DNA of 64,000 nt from NCBI RefSeq assembly GCF_003121295.1, contig NZ_PHNC01000029.1:620001-684000 (forward strand), written 5' to 3'. Of the stretch, positions 26,836 to 36,941 are shown piece by piece. The notes under the pieces are model-generated. The model was not told the DNA's origin and ran no database searches. It was given only the letters and a program-made list of their open reading frames with translations. The position numbers and the translations under genes were made by a program. Each line of letters opens with the position of its first letter. Position 1 is the stretch's first letter. This DNA comes from Streptomyces orinoci. GTDB lineage: Bacteria > Actinomycetota > Actinomycetes > Streptomycetales > Streptomycetaceae.

Positions 26836-27519
26836 TCAGGCCGGGGTGACGGTCAGCCCGGACAGCCCACCGGTGCGAACCGCGATGGACCCGTAGGGAG
26901 TACGCAGCCGCAGCCAGCCCCCGGCGGCGAACAACGCCAGGCCCTCCGGGGCGCCCGCCGGGCGCAGAAAGCCCAGCGACTGGGCGGCGTGCACCGCGCG
27001 CAGCGGCAGCCCGGTCCCGCCCAGGGTGCGGGACCAGATCTCCCGGCCCATCCGGTCGCGCTCCTGCCGGGTACGGTGCTGCTCGGGCAGGGCCGCGTCC
27101 CGGGTCCGGAACTCGGCCACCGCCGTGGCCAGCGCACCGCGCACCGCGGCGGGCTCCGGCAGGCCGGAGACCTGCCGCCAGCCGCCGCGCGGGGGCAGCA
27201 CCCCGGCCCAGGGCGGTCCGGTGACCGCCGGGGGCAGGACGGCCTCGGTGCCCCCGGCGTCCAGCGCGTCCGCCAACTGCCCGGCGGAGACGGTCAGATC
27301 GAGGGTGTCGGCCGCCGCCAGCCGGGCGGTGCGGATGGCGAGCACCTCGAAGGACGGCGGCCGGCCGAAGACGCCGAGCACCCCCTGGCCGGCCTGGAGC
27401 CGGACCACGGCGGCCCGGTCGTAGTGGATCAGCCGGGCCAGGAAGGCGGCCAGGTCGTCCGCCTCCCCGGCATCGGCCAGCCGCAGCCGCTGCCCTGGTA
27501 CGAGCGGGGCAGGCGTCAT
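26836..27519 (-). CDS. Conserved hypothetical protein coupled to thioesterase gene
   Basis: A 227-residue soluble protein rich in Ala, Gly and Leu, with no catalytic motif I can identify. Segments such as LAAFLARLIHYDRAAVVRLQ, LGVFGRPPSFEVLAIRTARL and TYGSIAVRTG-like strands suggest an alpha/beta fold. The ATG at 27519 overlaps the stop of the thioesterase gene as ATGA, so it is translated in series with it. In Streptomyces this gene is commonly next to the EttA/thioesterase pair as far as I recall, but its function is unknown. Confidence 0.75.
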   Translation of the reverse strand: MTPAPLVPGQRLRLADAGEADDLAAFLARLIHYDRAAVVRLQAGQGVLGVFGRPPSFEVLAIRTARLAAADTLDLTVSAGQLADALDAGGTEAVLPPAVTGPPWAGVLPPRGGWRQVSGLPEPAAVRGALATAVAEFRTRDAALPEQHRTRQERDRMGREIWSRTLGGTGLPLRAVHAAQSLGFLRPAGAPEGLALFAAGGWLRLRTPYGSIAVRTGGLSGLTVTPA

Positions 27520-27950
27520 GCCGCGACGGCCTCCTCCGGCTCCCGGTCGTCCCGGAACTCCTCCAGGAACTCCCGCTCCCGGTCGGTGAGCCGGCGCGGG
27601 CGGCCCCGCTCCAGGTCGAAGGGGACCACCACAGTGGTCGCCCGGGCGTAGGTGTGCTCCTCGTCCTTGACCTCATAGGCCACGGTCAGCGAGGAGGTGC
27701 CCACCTTGGTCACCCAGGTCTCCACGGTCACCGGGGCATGCCGGTGCACCAGCGGATGGAGATAGTCGATCTCATGGCGGGCCACCACCGAGCCGCCCGC
27801 GAAGGATCCCTCACCGGCCCGGGGCGCCGTCTTGAACATGAAGTCGATCCGCGCCTCTTCCAGATAGCGCAGGAAGACCACATTGTTCACATGACCGAAG
27901 GCGTCCATGTCGGACCAGCGCACCGGGCAGGAGTAGACATGACGAGCCAC
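27516..27950 (-). CDS. Hot-dog-fold acyl-CoA thioesterase (4HBT/YbgC-like)
   Basis: A 144-residue cytoplasmic thioesterase that hydrolyses acyl-CoA. It carries the YbgC/4HBT active-site signature WSDMDAFGHVNNVVFLRYLEEAR (catalytic Asp in DMDAFGHVNN), then HEIDYLHPLVHRHAPVTVETWV and a C-terminal RxLTDREREFLEEF helix. The GTG at 27950 lies two bases after the ettA stop, with no strong ribosome site, so coupled translation is likely. Substrate chain length cannot be read from the sequence. Confidence 0.87.
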   Translation of the reverse strand: MARHVYSCPVRWSDMDAFGHVNNVVFLRYLEEARIDFMFKTAPRAGEGSFAGGSVVARHEIDYLHPLVHRHAPVTVETWVTKVGTSSLTVAYEVKDEEHTYARATTVVVPFDLERGRPRRLTDREREFLEEFRDDREPEEAVAA

Positions 27951-27952
27951 GC

Positions 27953-29617
<1,665 letters not shown>

Positions 29618-29774
29618 GAGAAACCGTCCGGCAATCGAGAAGGGCCAATGTGCGGCTCCGCCGCATGAGGGCAGACACATCCATCTTGCCGTACCGGCCG
29701 CCCTGGGCGGAAACGCGATACGGCCGTGGCCCGGCGCGACGGGCGGCCGCCGGGCCGCCCGCCCCGCCCGGCGC

Positions 29775-31208
29775 CTACTTCCCGGCCGCCGTCCTCTTCC
29801 GGCGCAGCAGGAACACCACGGCGCCGCCGGCCGCGATCAGCGCCCCGCCCACCCCGGCAATCAGCGGGGCGGTGCTGCCGCCGCCGGTCTGGGCCAGCGG
29901 GCGGCCGTCGGTGCCGGAACCGCCGGTGGAGCCGGTGCCGCCGCGGCCGGCCTGGGTGACCAGGGCCTCCCCGGTGGGCGCGGGGGCGGCTATGCCGGTC
30001 CTGCAGTCCAGGACGCCGGTGAAGGTCCGGTCCAGACCGCCGGGCCCGGTGACGCCGATCTTGTAGTTCTGGTCCTCGCCCACCTTGACCAGGGTGGTCT
30101 CCGAGCGTCCGGCGGCCACGGTGTGCTTGCGGCCGGCTATCCGGTAGCCGAAGGGCCGGTCGCCCCGGTTGTCCACGGTGATCTCCACCCCACCCCGGGC
30201 ACAGTCCCGCTTGGCGCTCACCGCGGGCGCCGGGCCCTGCTTGGCCCAGGTCACGGTGGCGTTGGCGGTCACACTGCCGTCGCTGGACCCGGCCAGGACC
30301 ATGGTCTGGGTCCTTATGCCGTCCCCGGTGAGGACCCGGCCCACCGGGACCTTGGTGGTGGCCGAGGCGGTGATCGAGGCGGCGCCATCGGCGGCCCCGG
30401 CCGGGACCTGGAAGAACAGCTGCCCGCCGTCGGCCGTGGTCTTCACGGGCTTGCCGTTTTTGTCGGTGACCCTCACTCCCCGGCTCGCGGCCTCGGGGCC
30501 GGGGGTGAGGGTGACGCTGTCGGCCTTGGTGTGCACCGTCACCGGCCCCAGCCGCCGCCCGGGCCGCCCGGAGACGGCGGGCGGGGTCAGGCTCAGCGAG
30601 GCGCCGGGCTCGTCCTGGTTCTCGGCGTGGTCATAGAGGTAGTCGGCCAGCTTCTGGGCCGCGGGGCTCACCGCCTTGACCTTGGCGTGGTCGGAGTAGC
30701 GCCAGATGGCCACCTGGGTGCCGGCGGCGGCCTGCCGGTCGTCCAGCGACCCCACCCCGGCCTTCTGGGCCAGCGCGGTCAGGTCGTTGACCTGGGGGTA
30801 GGAGTTCTGCAGGATCCAGCGGATCCGGCCGGCGTCGGCATTGCCCTGCAGCGAGGACTCCCGCCAGCCGGCCTCCTTGTAGTGAGCGCCTTCCACGGTG
30901 CCGGTGTTGATGTCGATGCAGTAGGTCTGCAGCGAGCCGCCCTTGTCCACATCCATGGTGAACAGCCCCGCCCGGACCGGGCCCTTCTGCGGGCTCTCCA
31001 CGGTCACCCAGTCGCTGACGGTCAGCTTGCCCAGGGTGGCCGAGGCCCCGCCCGCGTTCTGCGGAGTGTTCTGCATGCTCTGGGTGTTCTGCGGTGCGTC
31101 CTCCGCCGCGGCCGGGCCCGCGGTGGCTATCGCGCCCATGGCGAGCAGACCGGCCGCGAGGGCGGCCGCGACAGGACGGGCGGCACCCCGTCTCCGCACA
31201 GACTTCAT
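29775..31208 (-). CDS. Cell-wall-anchored thioester-domain (TQXA) surface protein
   Basis: A 477-residue surface protein. A signal peptide (AAALAAGLLAMGAIATAGPAAA) is followed by a thioester domain: the reactive Cys lies in LQTYCIDINTG and its Gln partner in the TQVAIW motif (AAAGTQVAIWRYSD). Beta-sandwich repeats follow. The C-terminus has LAQTGGGS, a hydrophobic segment and an RRKR tail, which is the LAxTG signal used by Streptomyces class E sortases. Thioester proteins attach covalently to surfaces or host proteins. ATG at 31208 has AAAGGAAATCC upstream. No sortase gene is in the window. Confidence 0.88.
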   Translation of the reverse strand: MKSVRRRGAARPVAAALAAGLLAMGAIATAGPAAAEDAPQNTQSMQNTPQNAGGASATLGKLTVSDWVTVESPQKGPVRAGLFTMDVDKGGSLQTYCIDINTGTVEGAHYKEAGWRESSLQGNADAGRIRWILQNSYPQVNDLTALAQKAGVGSLDDRQAAAGTQVAIWRYSDHAKVKAVSPAAQKLADYLYDHAENQDEPGASLSLTPPAVSGRPGRRLGPVTVHTKADSVTLTPGPEAASRGVRVTDKNGKPVKTTADGGQLFFQVPAGAADGAASITASATTKVPVGRVLTGDGIRTQTMVLAGSSDGSVTANATVTWAKQGPAPAVSAKRDCARGGVEITVDNRGDRPFGYRIAGRKHTVAAGRSETTLVKVGEDQNYKIGVTGPGGLDRTFTGVLDCRTGIAAPAPTGEALVTQAGRGGTGSTGGSGTDGRPLAQTGGGSTAPLIAGVGGALIAAGGAVVFLLRRKRTAAGK

Positions 31209-31472
31209 GGATTTCCTTTCGGGCGAGCGCGGTTGACGCACACCGGCCTGTCGAAATCTCGTCTCGCCAGGCAACTCGGAGATCGGCGGCCCCCGTTGTA
31301 CCCACCGGATCCTAGGGAGCGCGCACAACCTCCAGGCTGCGGAGGCCGATCGAGCGGTGATCCGAATCGGAATCGTTATCGGATGATGGTGTTCCGCTTG
31401 GGATTGTCGACAAATCCCCAGAGCAAATCCCCCGATTCCCCCCGGCCCTGCCGGACGCCCTCGGAGACGCCC

Positions 31473-31994
31473 TCAGAAGGGGGCCACCACCATCGGCTCG
31501 GCGGCCGGCGCTCCCTGACCACCCGCTTCACCGGCCCCGGTCCGCGCCCCCGGATCCGTGGCATCCGCCGGACTCGCGGCATCCGCCTGACTCGCGGCCT
31601 CCACCGGATCCGCCGGCAACGGCCGCACCTGGCTGACCCGTCGGAACACCGAGGTTCCCCGCGCCAGGTCATGCCCGACCGACACCGCGTCAATATCCGC
31701 CGACAGCCAGTGCTTTCCGTCCCGCTCCTGGCTGGTGATCCGCAACTTGCCCCGGACGATGAGCGGTTCGCCCAGGGTGACCGAGGCCACCACATTGGAG
31801 GCCAGCGTCCGCCAGGCCCAGACCGTGTAGAAGCTGGTGTAGGCATCCGCCCACTCCTGCCGCCCCTTGTCCCACCGCCGCACCGTCGCCGCCAGCCGGA
31901 ACCGGGACACCGCCGCCCCGTTCGCCGTCTCCCGGAAGTCCGGCTGGGTCGCCACATTCCCCACGACCGTCACCAAGGTCTCGTTCACCGTCAT
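31473..31994 (-). CDS. ssbB: Single-stranded DNA-binding protein (SsbB-like)
   Basis: A 173-residue OB-fold protein (TLVTVVGNVATQPDFRETANGAAVSRFRLAAT, FYTVWAWRTLASNVVASVTLGEPLIVRGKLRI). The C-terminal tail is short and ends in VVAPF; the acidic DDxPF tip of housekeeping Ssb proteins is missing. This matches the second Streptomyces Ssb paralogue, SsbB, linked to chromosome segregation during sporulation. The ATG at 31994 begins MTVNETLVT. It is followed on the same strand by the thioester protein gene and preceded by the GTPase pair. Confidence 0.87.
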   Translation of the reverse strand: MTVNETLVTVVGNVATQPDFRETANGAAVSRFRLAATVRRWDKGRQEWADAYTSFYTVWAWRTLASNVVASVTLGEPLIVRGKLRITSQERDGKHWLSADIDAVSVGHDLARGTSVFRRVSQVRPLPADPVEAASQADAASPADATDPGARTGAGEAGGQGAPAAEPMVVAPF

Positions 31995-32141
31995 CGCCTC
32001 CCCCGCCGAGCGCCGGGCTGGTCCCGGCCGATGACGCCCATGCTGCCCATGATCGCCAGATCCCGCTGAGGGCTGTGGACCGGCGAGCGGCTGTGGAAAA
32101 ACCCGTCACCCTCACGGGCAGCAGGGCACTCCCGCCGCCCC

Positions 32142-33968
32142 TCAGCCCTCGCCCGTAGCGATCACATACTGGGCCCGGACCTCCCGGTAACGCAGCAGCT
32201 CCGCCGCCACCGGCTCCAGCACCCGCTCCCGCCCGCACCCCGCCGCCCCGGCGCGCAGCCGGCGCTCGGTCTCCAGGGCGTATCCCTTGGCCGGTCCCCG
32301 CGCCGCCACCCGGCAGCACCAGGCCAGCAGCGGAGCCCCCGCCCCGCCCCCCGCCGACACCACCGGCGGCAGCCACCAGGGACCGCCCAGCTCGCCCAGC
32401 AGCACCCCCGACAGCCAGGCCAGGCCCAGCAGTTGGGTCAGCAGCAGCACCGCCTGGCCGATGGCCGCCATCGCCCACCACCGCGGCCGCACCGGCCGCA
32501 CGGCCGCTCCCGCCCGCGTACGCCCCACACCGGTGCGCCGGCCGCCCGTACCCGGCCACCGGCCCTTCGCCGGCGGCACCGGGGCCCCGGCCGCGCCCAC
32601 CTCGTCCAGCGCCTCCGCCAGCCCCCGGGCCCCGCGCACCGCCGCCTCGTGCACCGCCTGTGCCCAGGGCCCCGGCAGCCCGTCCGATGCCTGCTGCGCC
32701 AGCACCCGCACCGCCTGCTCCACCAGCGGCCGGGACGCCGTCCGGCGCGGCGCGCCCTCCGCCCCGGCCAGGGTGTCCCCGCCCGCCGTGTCCTTGCTCC
32801 GGATCCGCCCGTACCAGCCCCGCAGCCGTCCCCAGGGGGTGCCGCAGGCGCGTTCCGCCTCGCGCCGCCACATCCGTTCCGCCGCCAGGCCGGAGGCCCG
32901 GGCGCCCACCGCCTCGGCCAGCCGGTCCTCGAAGTCCCGGCGTGCCCGGTCGGTCAGTCCGGGCCGCCCCTCGGCCACATACGCCGAGCGCAGCCGGGCC
33001 GAGACGCCGTCCACATCGGCCGCCAGGCGCAGCTCGGCGGCGCACCGCCGGCCGGCGAACTGCCCCAGGGTCTCCCGCAGTTCGCCGACTCCCTCGCCGG
33101 TGAGGGCGGACAGCGCCAGCACCGCCGCCCCCGGCTCGCCGTGCTCGCCCAGCGCCAGTCCGTCCTCGTCCAGCAGCCGCCGCAGATCGTCCAGCACCTG
33201 GTCCACCGCCTCCGGGGACAGCCGGTCGGTCTGGTTGAGCACCACAAAGGTCACCTCGGCGTAGCCGGCCAGCGGCCGCAGATAGCGCTCATGCAGCACC
33301 GCGTCGGCGTATTTCTCCGGGTCCACCACCCAGATCACCGCGTCCACCAGCCCCAGCAGCCGGTCCACCTGTTCCCGGTGGCCGGGGGCGGCCGAGTCGT
33401 GGTCGGGCAGGTCCAGCAGGATCAGGCCGCTGAGCGCCGGGTCGTAGGGGCGCGGCGGCTGGCGGCGGCAGCGGGGCGGGATGCCCATCCGGTCCAGCAG
33501 TCCGTCGGCGCGGTCGGTCCAGGTGCAGGAGATGGCCGCGGCGGTGGTCGGCCGCCGCACCCCGGCCTCCGAGAGCTGGGACCGGGCCAGGGCGTTGAAG
33601 AGCGTGGACTTGCCGCTGCCGGTGGATCCGGCGATGGCCACCACGGTGACGTCCAGCGCATGGCGCTGCCGGGCCGCGGCCTCCTCCAGCACCCGGCCGG
33701 CCTCGGCGAGGGTGCCCGGGTCCAGCCGGGCCCGGGAGAGCCCGACCAGTTCCCGCAGGGCGTCCAGACGTTGCAGCAGTGCCCCGCCCAGGGCGGCCGC
33801 CGACCGCTCCCGGCCCGCCTCGCCGGTGTGCTCCGCGGCCTGCGGCCGTGCCTTGTCCTCCGCCTCGGACCGCGCCCGGCGCGCGATCAGGCCGTCGTCC
33901 CAGGAGCGGTCGGCCCGCTGCCGGGCGGGTGGTCTGCCGCGCTCACCACGGCCGTCGGCGACGGTCAC
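32142..33968 (-). CDS. Dynamin/YfjP-type GTPase, second of a tandem pair
   Basis: A 608-residue GTP-binding protein. G1 is GSTGSGKST (near residue 113), G3 DLPDHDS and G4 NQTD; the switch region TTAAAISCTW contains the G2 Thr. The C-terminal third has two hydrophobic segments (WWAMAAIGQAVLLLTQLLGLAWLSGVLLGEL and the VVSAGGGAGAPLLAW stretch), suggesting membrane attachment. GTG at 33968 lies four bases after the stop of its partner at 33973. Paired dynamin-like GTPases of this type work together in membrane remodelling; in Streptomyces, dynamin pairs aid sporulation septation, but whether this is that pair cannot be told. Confidence 0.8.
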   Translation of the reverse strand: MTVADGRGERGRPPARQRADRSWDDGLIARRARSEAEDKARPQAAEHTGEAGRERSAAALGGALLQRLDALRELVGLSRARLDPGTLAEAGRVLEEAAARQRHALDVTVVAIAGSTGSGKSTLFNALARSQLSEAGVRRPTTAAAISCTWTDRADGLLDRMGIPPRCRRQPPRPYDPALSGLILLDLPDHDSAAPGHREQVDRLLGLVDAVIWVVDPEKYADAVLHERYLRPLAGYAEVTFVVLNQTDRLSPEAVDQVLDDLRRLLDEDGLALGEHGEPGAAVLALSALTGEGVGELRETLGQFAGRRCAAELRLAADVDGVSARLRSAYVAEGRPGLTDRARRDFEDRLAEAVGARASGLAAERMWRREAERACGTPWGRLRGWYGRIRSKDTAGGDTLAGAEGAPRRTASRPLVEQAVRVLAQQASDGLPGPWAQAVHEAAVRGARGLAEALDEVGAAGAPVPPAKGRWPGTGGRRTGVGRTRAGAAVRPVRPRWWAMAAIGQAVLLLTQLLGLAWLSGVLLGELGGPWWLPPVVSAGGGAGAPLLAWCCRVAARGPAKGYALETERRLRAGAAGCGRERVLEPVAAELLRYREVRAQYVIATGEG

Positions 33969-33972
33969 CGGG

Positions 33973-35616
33973 TCACCTCTCCTTCTTCAGTACGGACAGG
34001 GCGGCGATCAGCTCGACTTGGGGGTCCGGGGTCACTTCCAGGGCGTCCAACGGGGCGATCCTGCGGTCGCGTTCGGCCTCCAGCACCCGCTCCAGACACT
34101 CCGTCAGCAGCCGCCCGCCCCGGTCCCGCAGCCGCAGCGCGCCCTGGGCGCCCAGCAGTCCGGCCAGGTTCTCCCCGGCCAGATGGGCCCGCCGGCCGCC
34201 CAGCAGCGCGGCGGCGAGCAGCGCGGCGGCCTGGTCGGGGTCGGCGGGGCGCTCCGGGGTGCGCGCCTCCTCCTCGGCCAGCTCCTCCAGACAGCGCCGC
34301 CAGTGCCGTACCGCCACGCCGATCCGGGCGCTGACGCCCTCGGCGTCCCGTGGTGCCAGCGCCTCGCCGGCGGCCGGGTCGCCGGCGGCGGCCTGGGCGA
34401 TCTCCTCGTCGGCGGTGTCCACGGCACAGTTCAGCAGGGCGGCCAGGGCGTGGCAGAGCGCGGTGAGCAGTTCGTCGGAGGTGCTGTTGTCCGGATAGCC
34501 GCGCCAGTGGGTCAGCGCCTCCCCGGCCAGTGCCTCGCCCGCGGCGGCCTCCCGCCGGATCCGCTCCAGGGCCCGGCCGTAGGCGTCCTCGGCGCACTGC
34601 GACAGCCGTAGCGCCGCGGCGTGCTGCACCGCCGCCGCGTCGGCCAGTCCGGGCAGCCGGCTGCTCAGTGAGGAGAGCACGCCGTCGGCGGTACGGGCCC
34701 GGGCCACGGTCCGGGCGGCCGGGTCCTGGGCGCGCTGGGTGAGCCAGGCCCGCAGCCCGGCGACGGCGGTGCCGGGCAGCAGCCCGCTGCCGCCGGCCAC
34801 CGACTCGGGCAGCTCGGGGATGGTGAAACGGGGCACATCACCCAGCCCGGCGGCCTCCAGCAGTGCCCCGAACTGCCGGGACACCTCCCCGGCCACCTGG
34901 TGCGGCACCCGGTCGATCACGGTGACCAGAGTGACGTCGTACTCCTTGGCCGCGCGCAGCAGATGCCAGGGCACTGCGTCCGCGTAGCGGGTGGCGGTGG
35001 TGACCAGCACCCAGATGTCGGCGGCGCAGATCAGTTCGGCGGCGAGTTCGCGGTTGCGGGTGACCAGGGAGTCGATATCGGGCGCGTCCAGCAGGGCCAG
35101 TCCCCGGGGCAGCGCGCGGTCGGTCTCCAGGCGCAGCCCCGCGGGCCCGTCCTCCTCGGGCTCCTCCTGGTACCCGCCGCCCTCCACGGCCTCCTCGCCC
35201 TCCTGCCCCTCGAAGGCGGCGGCCCCGTCCTGGGCGGGCACCACCCAGACCCGGCGCAGTCCGGGCAGCACCCGGGGCCCGGCGAACCAGTGGTGATCGT
35301 CCGGATGACAGACCAGCACCGGCGTACGAGTCGTCGGCCGCAACACCCCCGCCTCGGTAACCCGCCGCCCCACCAGGGAGTTGACCAGCGTGGACTTGCC
35401 GGCTCCGGTGGACCCTCCCACCACCGCCAGCAAGGGCGCTTCGGGGGCGCACAGGCGGGGCACCAGGTAATCGTCGAGCTGTGCGAGCAGCTCGGCCCGG
35501 TTACGGCGGGCGCGGGCGGCGCCGGGAAGGGGGAGCGGAAAGCGCGCGGCGTCAACACGGTCACGCAGTGCGGACAGCGCATCGAGCAGTCTGGGCCGTA
35601 CATCCAAGGTCGCCAC
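33973..35616 (-). CDS. Dynamin-like GTPase, first of a tandem pair
   Basis: A 547-residue GTPase. G1 is GGSTGAGKSTLVN (near residue 68), the G2 region RPTTRTPVLVC, and G3 DAPDIDS. A canonical NKxD is absent; VIDRVP occupies the place of G4. Between G2 and G3 is an acidic insert (EGQEGEEAVEGGGYQEEPEEDG). The C-terminal half is helical. GTG at 35616 starts MATLDVRP. Both GTPase genes end in sporulation-linked surroundings (ssbB). The altered G4 suggests lowered guanine specificity or dependence on the partner protein. Confidence 0.8.
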   Translation of the reverse strand: MATLDVRPRLLDALSALRDRVDAARFPLPLPGAARARRNRAELLAQLDDYLVPRLCAPEAPLLAVVGGSTGAGKSTLVNSLVGRRVTEAGVLRPTTRTPVLVCHPDDHHWFAGPRVLPGLRRVWVVPAQDGAAAFEGQEGEEAVEGGGYQEEPEEDGPAGLRLETDRALPRGLALLDAPDIDSLVTRNRELAAELICAADIWVLVTTATRYADAVPWHLLRAAKEYDVTLVTVIDRVPHQVAGEVSRQFGALLEAAGLGDVPRFTIPELPESVAGGSGLLPGTAVAGLRAWLTQRAQDPAARTVARARTADGVLSSLSSRLPGLADAAAVQHAAALRLSQCAEDAYGRALERIRREAAAGEALAGEALTHWRGYPDNSTSDELLTALCHALAALLNCAVDTADEEIAQAAAGDPAAGEALAPRDAEGVSARIGVAVRHWRRCLEELAEEEARTPERPADPDQAAALLAAALLGGRRAHLAGENLAGLLGAQGALRLRDRGGRLLTECLERVLEAERDRRIAPLDALEVTPDPQVELIAALSVLKKER

Positions 35617-35910
35617 ACGCGCAGAATGCCCAATTCTGGTGTGTTTTTGAAGCGTATAGCCCCTGGAGCGCGAGGCGTGGCGAGTGAGACCCTGGCATAA
35701 CGAGTAGACAACACCCGCCGTGTGAGGCGTGAAAAACGGTGCATGATTCGCACCCGCCTGCGATTATCAGGACCGCTTCACCGAACCTCCACAACGTGTT
35801 ACGGAGGTGAAGCAACCGGGACGAGGTACGCGGAGCCCTATCCTTGTCCCCGGCAAGGTCACGGCACCACCGAGCCCGGGGCTTCAGCCGTCCGCGACCG
35901 CCGCACACCG

Positions 35911-35986
35911 GCCCCCGTAGCTCAGTGGATAGAGCAGGCGCCTTCTAAGCGCTTGGCCGCAGGTTCGAGTCCTGCCGGGGGCGCCA
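35911..35986 (+). tRNA. tRNA-Arg (anticodon UCU)
   Basis: A full cloverleaf of 76 bases. The acceptor GCCCCCG pairs with CGGGGGC, followed by discriminator G and an encoded CCA. The D arm is GCTC/GAGC, the anticodon loop CTTCTAA (anticodon TCT, reading AGA), and the T arm GCAGG-TTCGAGT-CCTGC. AGA is a rare codon in such high-GC genomes. tRNA genes are frequent integration sites, but no integrase lies next to this one. Confidence 0.96.
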
Positions 35987-36086
35987 CACGGAGGGGAACG
36001 GAAGCCGCGCCGGTCCCGGCCTGTTCCCAGCGCCTCGGCGGCGAGGGTCCGGGTGGCCCACTTGGTGCGAGTGCCGGTGGAGTTGA

Positions 36087-36269
36087 CTGCTCGTCCGCTG
36101 CGCGGAGCGGTACCCCGGCGGCTTCGAGCCGGTGCTCGACGAGTGCGCCGAAGTACCTGCGGCGCTCAACGCGTTCAATCGGCCTACAGATCACGGCAGT
36201 GAAGATCCCGCTGCGACCGCCAACTCACGCACCCTTACCCCGCGTTCGGCCGCGGCGAGAGGACGTTGA
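36087..36269 (+). pseudogene. Possible gene remnant downstream of tRNA-Arg
   Basis: The 300 bases after the tRNA hold no intact gene. From 36087 a frame closed by a stop directly upstream (36084-36086) and another at 36267 reads LLVRCAERYPGGFEPVLDEC, continuing AEVPAALNAFNRPTDHG. Its third codon positions are nearly all G or C for the first 35 codons, as in real genes here, and then the bias fades. It has no start codon or ribosome site. This may be the trace of a gene left by an element once inserted at the tRNA. I do not recognise the family. Confidence 0.25.
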
Positions 36270-36310
36270 CGGGAACGGCTTGCTTTCATACATGCATACA
36301 TGTATGAAAG
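36266..36310 (+). promoter_or_regulatory. Promoter and TetR operator for the TetR/MFS operon
   Basis: A -35 TTGACG (36266-36271) and a -10-like TACATG (36289-36294) are 17 bases apart. Over the -10 lies a perfect palindrome: CTTTCATACATG (36283-36294), spacer CATA, CATGTATGAAAG (36299-36310). It resembles operators of TetR-type repressors of exporters, and its position allows direct blocking of RNA polymerase, implying autoregulation by the gene that follows. The expected transcript start is near 36300, where an ATG also lies, so a leaderless message is possible. Confidence 0.8.
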
Positions 36311-36314
36311 CCTT

Positions 36315-36941
36315 ATGCGCAGAACCCCCGAGGAAGCCGCCCAGACCCGCGCGGCCCTGCTCGACGCCGCCCTCTTCACCTTCGCCGAACAGGGCGTCCC
36401 CTCGACCAAGCTGGCCGATGTCGCCCAGCGTGCCGGAGTCACTCGCGGCGCTGTATACCACCACTTCGCCGACAAGGCCGACCTCTATGCGGCCGTCATC
36501 GCCGAATCGTGGGACACGGTCACCGCCCCCGTATGGGCCGCCCTGGAGGGCGAGGCGCCCCTGGAGAGCCGTCTGTCCGGCTTCCTTGTCAGCTGGCTGC
36601 GCCGGCTCCGCGAGGACGCGCGCTTCCGGGCCCTGCTGACCCTCACACTCAACGCCTCCTACGCCCCCGCCCTCGACGAGTCACCCCGCGCACGCGGTTC
36701 CTCCGCGAGCCGCGAGGCCAAGGCCTTCGGGCTGGCCGACTGGCAGGGGCGGCTGGGGCGGACCCTGGCCGGCGCCGGCCCCTCCGCCCAGCACGGCGGT
36801 GCCGACGGTGCGGGCGCCACCGCTACCCATCTGCTGGCCTGGCTGTGCGGTACCGCGATGCTCGCGGCCGCCGATCCGGGCCTCCTGCCACCGGCCGACG
36901 CCTCCGGCGTCGCCCCCGTCATCAGAGGTGCACTCGGATGA
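36315..36941 (+). CDS. TetR-family transcriptional repressor
   Basis: A 208-residue repressor. The HTH domain is at residues 8-55 (TRAALLDAALFTFAEQGVPSTKLADVAQRAGVTRGAVYHHFADKADLYAAVI). The C-terminal ligand domain follows (LSGFLVSWLRRLREDARFRALLTLTL, LLAWLCGTAMLAA). ATG at 36315 is the usual family start; the in-frame ATG at 36300, inside the operator, would suit a leaderless message. Its stop overlaps the MFS start as ATGA, so it very likely controls that exporter and itself. Confidence 0.9.
   Translation: MRRTPEEAAQTRAALLDAALFTFAEQGVPSTKLADVAQRAGVTRGAVYHHFADKADLYAAVIAESWDTVTAPVWAALEGEAPLESRLSGFLVSWLRRLREDARFRALLTLTLNASYAPALDESPRARGSSASREAKAFGLADWQGRLGRTLAGAGPSAQHGGADGAGATATHLLAWLCGTAMLAAADPGLLPPADASGVAPVIRGALG

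Noticed and set aside
35911..36282. Integrated element (ICE or prophage) at tRNA-Arg
   Set aside because: There is no integrase, excisionase or repeated tRNA 3' end in the flanking sequence.
36509..36937. Long N-terminal extension of the MFS protein
   Set aside because: The extension lies in another frame of the TetR gene, is Arg/Pro-rich, and the ATG at 36938 overlaps the TetR stop in the usual way.
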